Below are positions 15,030-15,185 of a DNA stretch of 15,185 nt, in pieces. Made by a program: the position numbers and the translations under genes. The first letter of the stretch is position 1. Every line of letters begins with the position of its first letter. A model generated the notes under the pieces. It was given only the letters and a program-made list of their open reading frames with translations, searched no databases and was not told the origin of the DNA. Origin of the DNA: J038 sp036734085 (GTDB lineage Bacteria; Chloroflexota; Anaerolineae; Aggregatilineales; Phototrophicaceae); the NCBI GenBank assembly GCA_036734085.1, contig DAIMZF010000074.1:1-15185 (forward strand), written 5' to 3'.

Positions 15030-15121
15030 TGTTTTTGCCTCGTTAACTTATCTACTTGCTTATAGATACAATGATAGGCTCTTTACCGTCTTCACACATC
15101 GGACGGGAGTATGGTCTTTGA

Positions 15122-15162
15122 TGGTCATATGGTTAATACCCTATGACCAGGCCATGTGACCA
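15122..15162. promoter_or_regulatory. Cluster of three TGGTCAYAKGG boxes
   Basis: TGGTCATATGG lies on plus at 15122-15132. TGGTCATAGGG lies on minus at 15139-15149 and TGGTCACATGG on minus at 15152-15162, so the last two are tandem at a 13-base period and the first is inverted to them. They lie about 95-135 bases upstream of the small helical protein gene. They look like binding sites for one transcription factor; the target gene may also lie beyond the right edge. Confidence 0.5.
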
Positions 15163-15185
15163 GTTAGCTGATTTCCCGCGCCCAC

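Overview
This window reads as a stretch of bacterial chromosome. It has moderate base composition, tightly packed genes with clear Shine-Dalgarno sites, and no mobile element, CRISPR array or structural RNA that I can see. The gene families (an AglE/F/G-type sugar importer, an SqdX-like glycosyltransferase, an L,D-transpeptidase behind SH3-like repeats, and a large exported protein with a PLNY-type membrane motif) look to me most like a Chloroflexota bacterium of the Anaerolineae kind. That placement is inference from remembered family resemblance, not from a search. Eleven of the thirteen genes lie on the minus strand.

Layout, left to right. Positions 1-431 (-) hold the N-terminal part of a multi-pass membrane protein that runs off the left edge. 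Positions 460-1632 (-) encode an SqdX-like GT4 glycosyltransferase, and 1711-3297 (-) a GH13 trehalose synthase (TreS). Positions 3410-7248 (-) are a three-gene alpha-glucoside ABC importer in the transcription order binding protein (aglE-like), permease 1 (aglF-like), permease 2 (aglG-like). Facing away from the importer is surE (7493-8344, +), followed by a small zinc-ribbon/two-TM protein (8444-8692, +). Convergent to these are an exported L,D-transpeptidase (8742-9815, -), an exported acidic protein of unknown function (9936-10691, -), a metal-dependent amidohydrolase (10780-12024, -) and an 840-residue exported/membrane protein (12145-14667, -). A small, possibly winged-helix protein (14763-15029, -) and an upstream region with three TGGTCAYAKGG boxes end the window.

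How the genes work together. The importer should bring in an alpha-linked glucose disaccharide such as trehalose, maltose or sucrose, and TreS would interconvert maltose and trehalose. This matches the rhizobial aglEFGA order, with TreS in the position of the alpha-glucosidase AglA. No ATP-binding subunit is present, so the importer probably borrows a shared MsiK/UgpC-type ATPase encoded elsewhere. Two strong hairpins lie between aglE and aglF and a textbook intrinsic terminator lies between aglG and treS, which suggests graded expression: binding protein, then permeases, then TreS. The other genes are single units, several with exported products that point to cell-envelope work.

No stretch longer than about 250 bases lacks a gene. 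The two longest gaps (5635-5883 and 7249-7492) flank aglE and hold the hairpins and the promoter/operator candidates described below. I found no clearly new biological system. The most interesting signals are regulatory: the treS attenuator, a 14-bp stem covering a start codon at 10689-10755, and the triple box at 15122-15162. There is also an L,D-transpeptidase whose usual SHGC motif reads SNGC.
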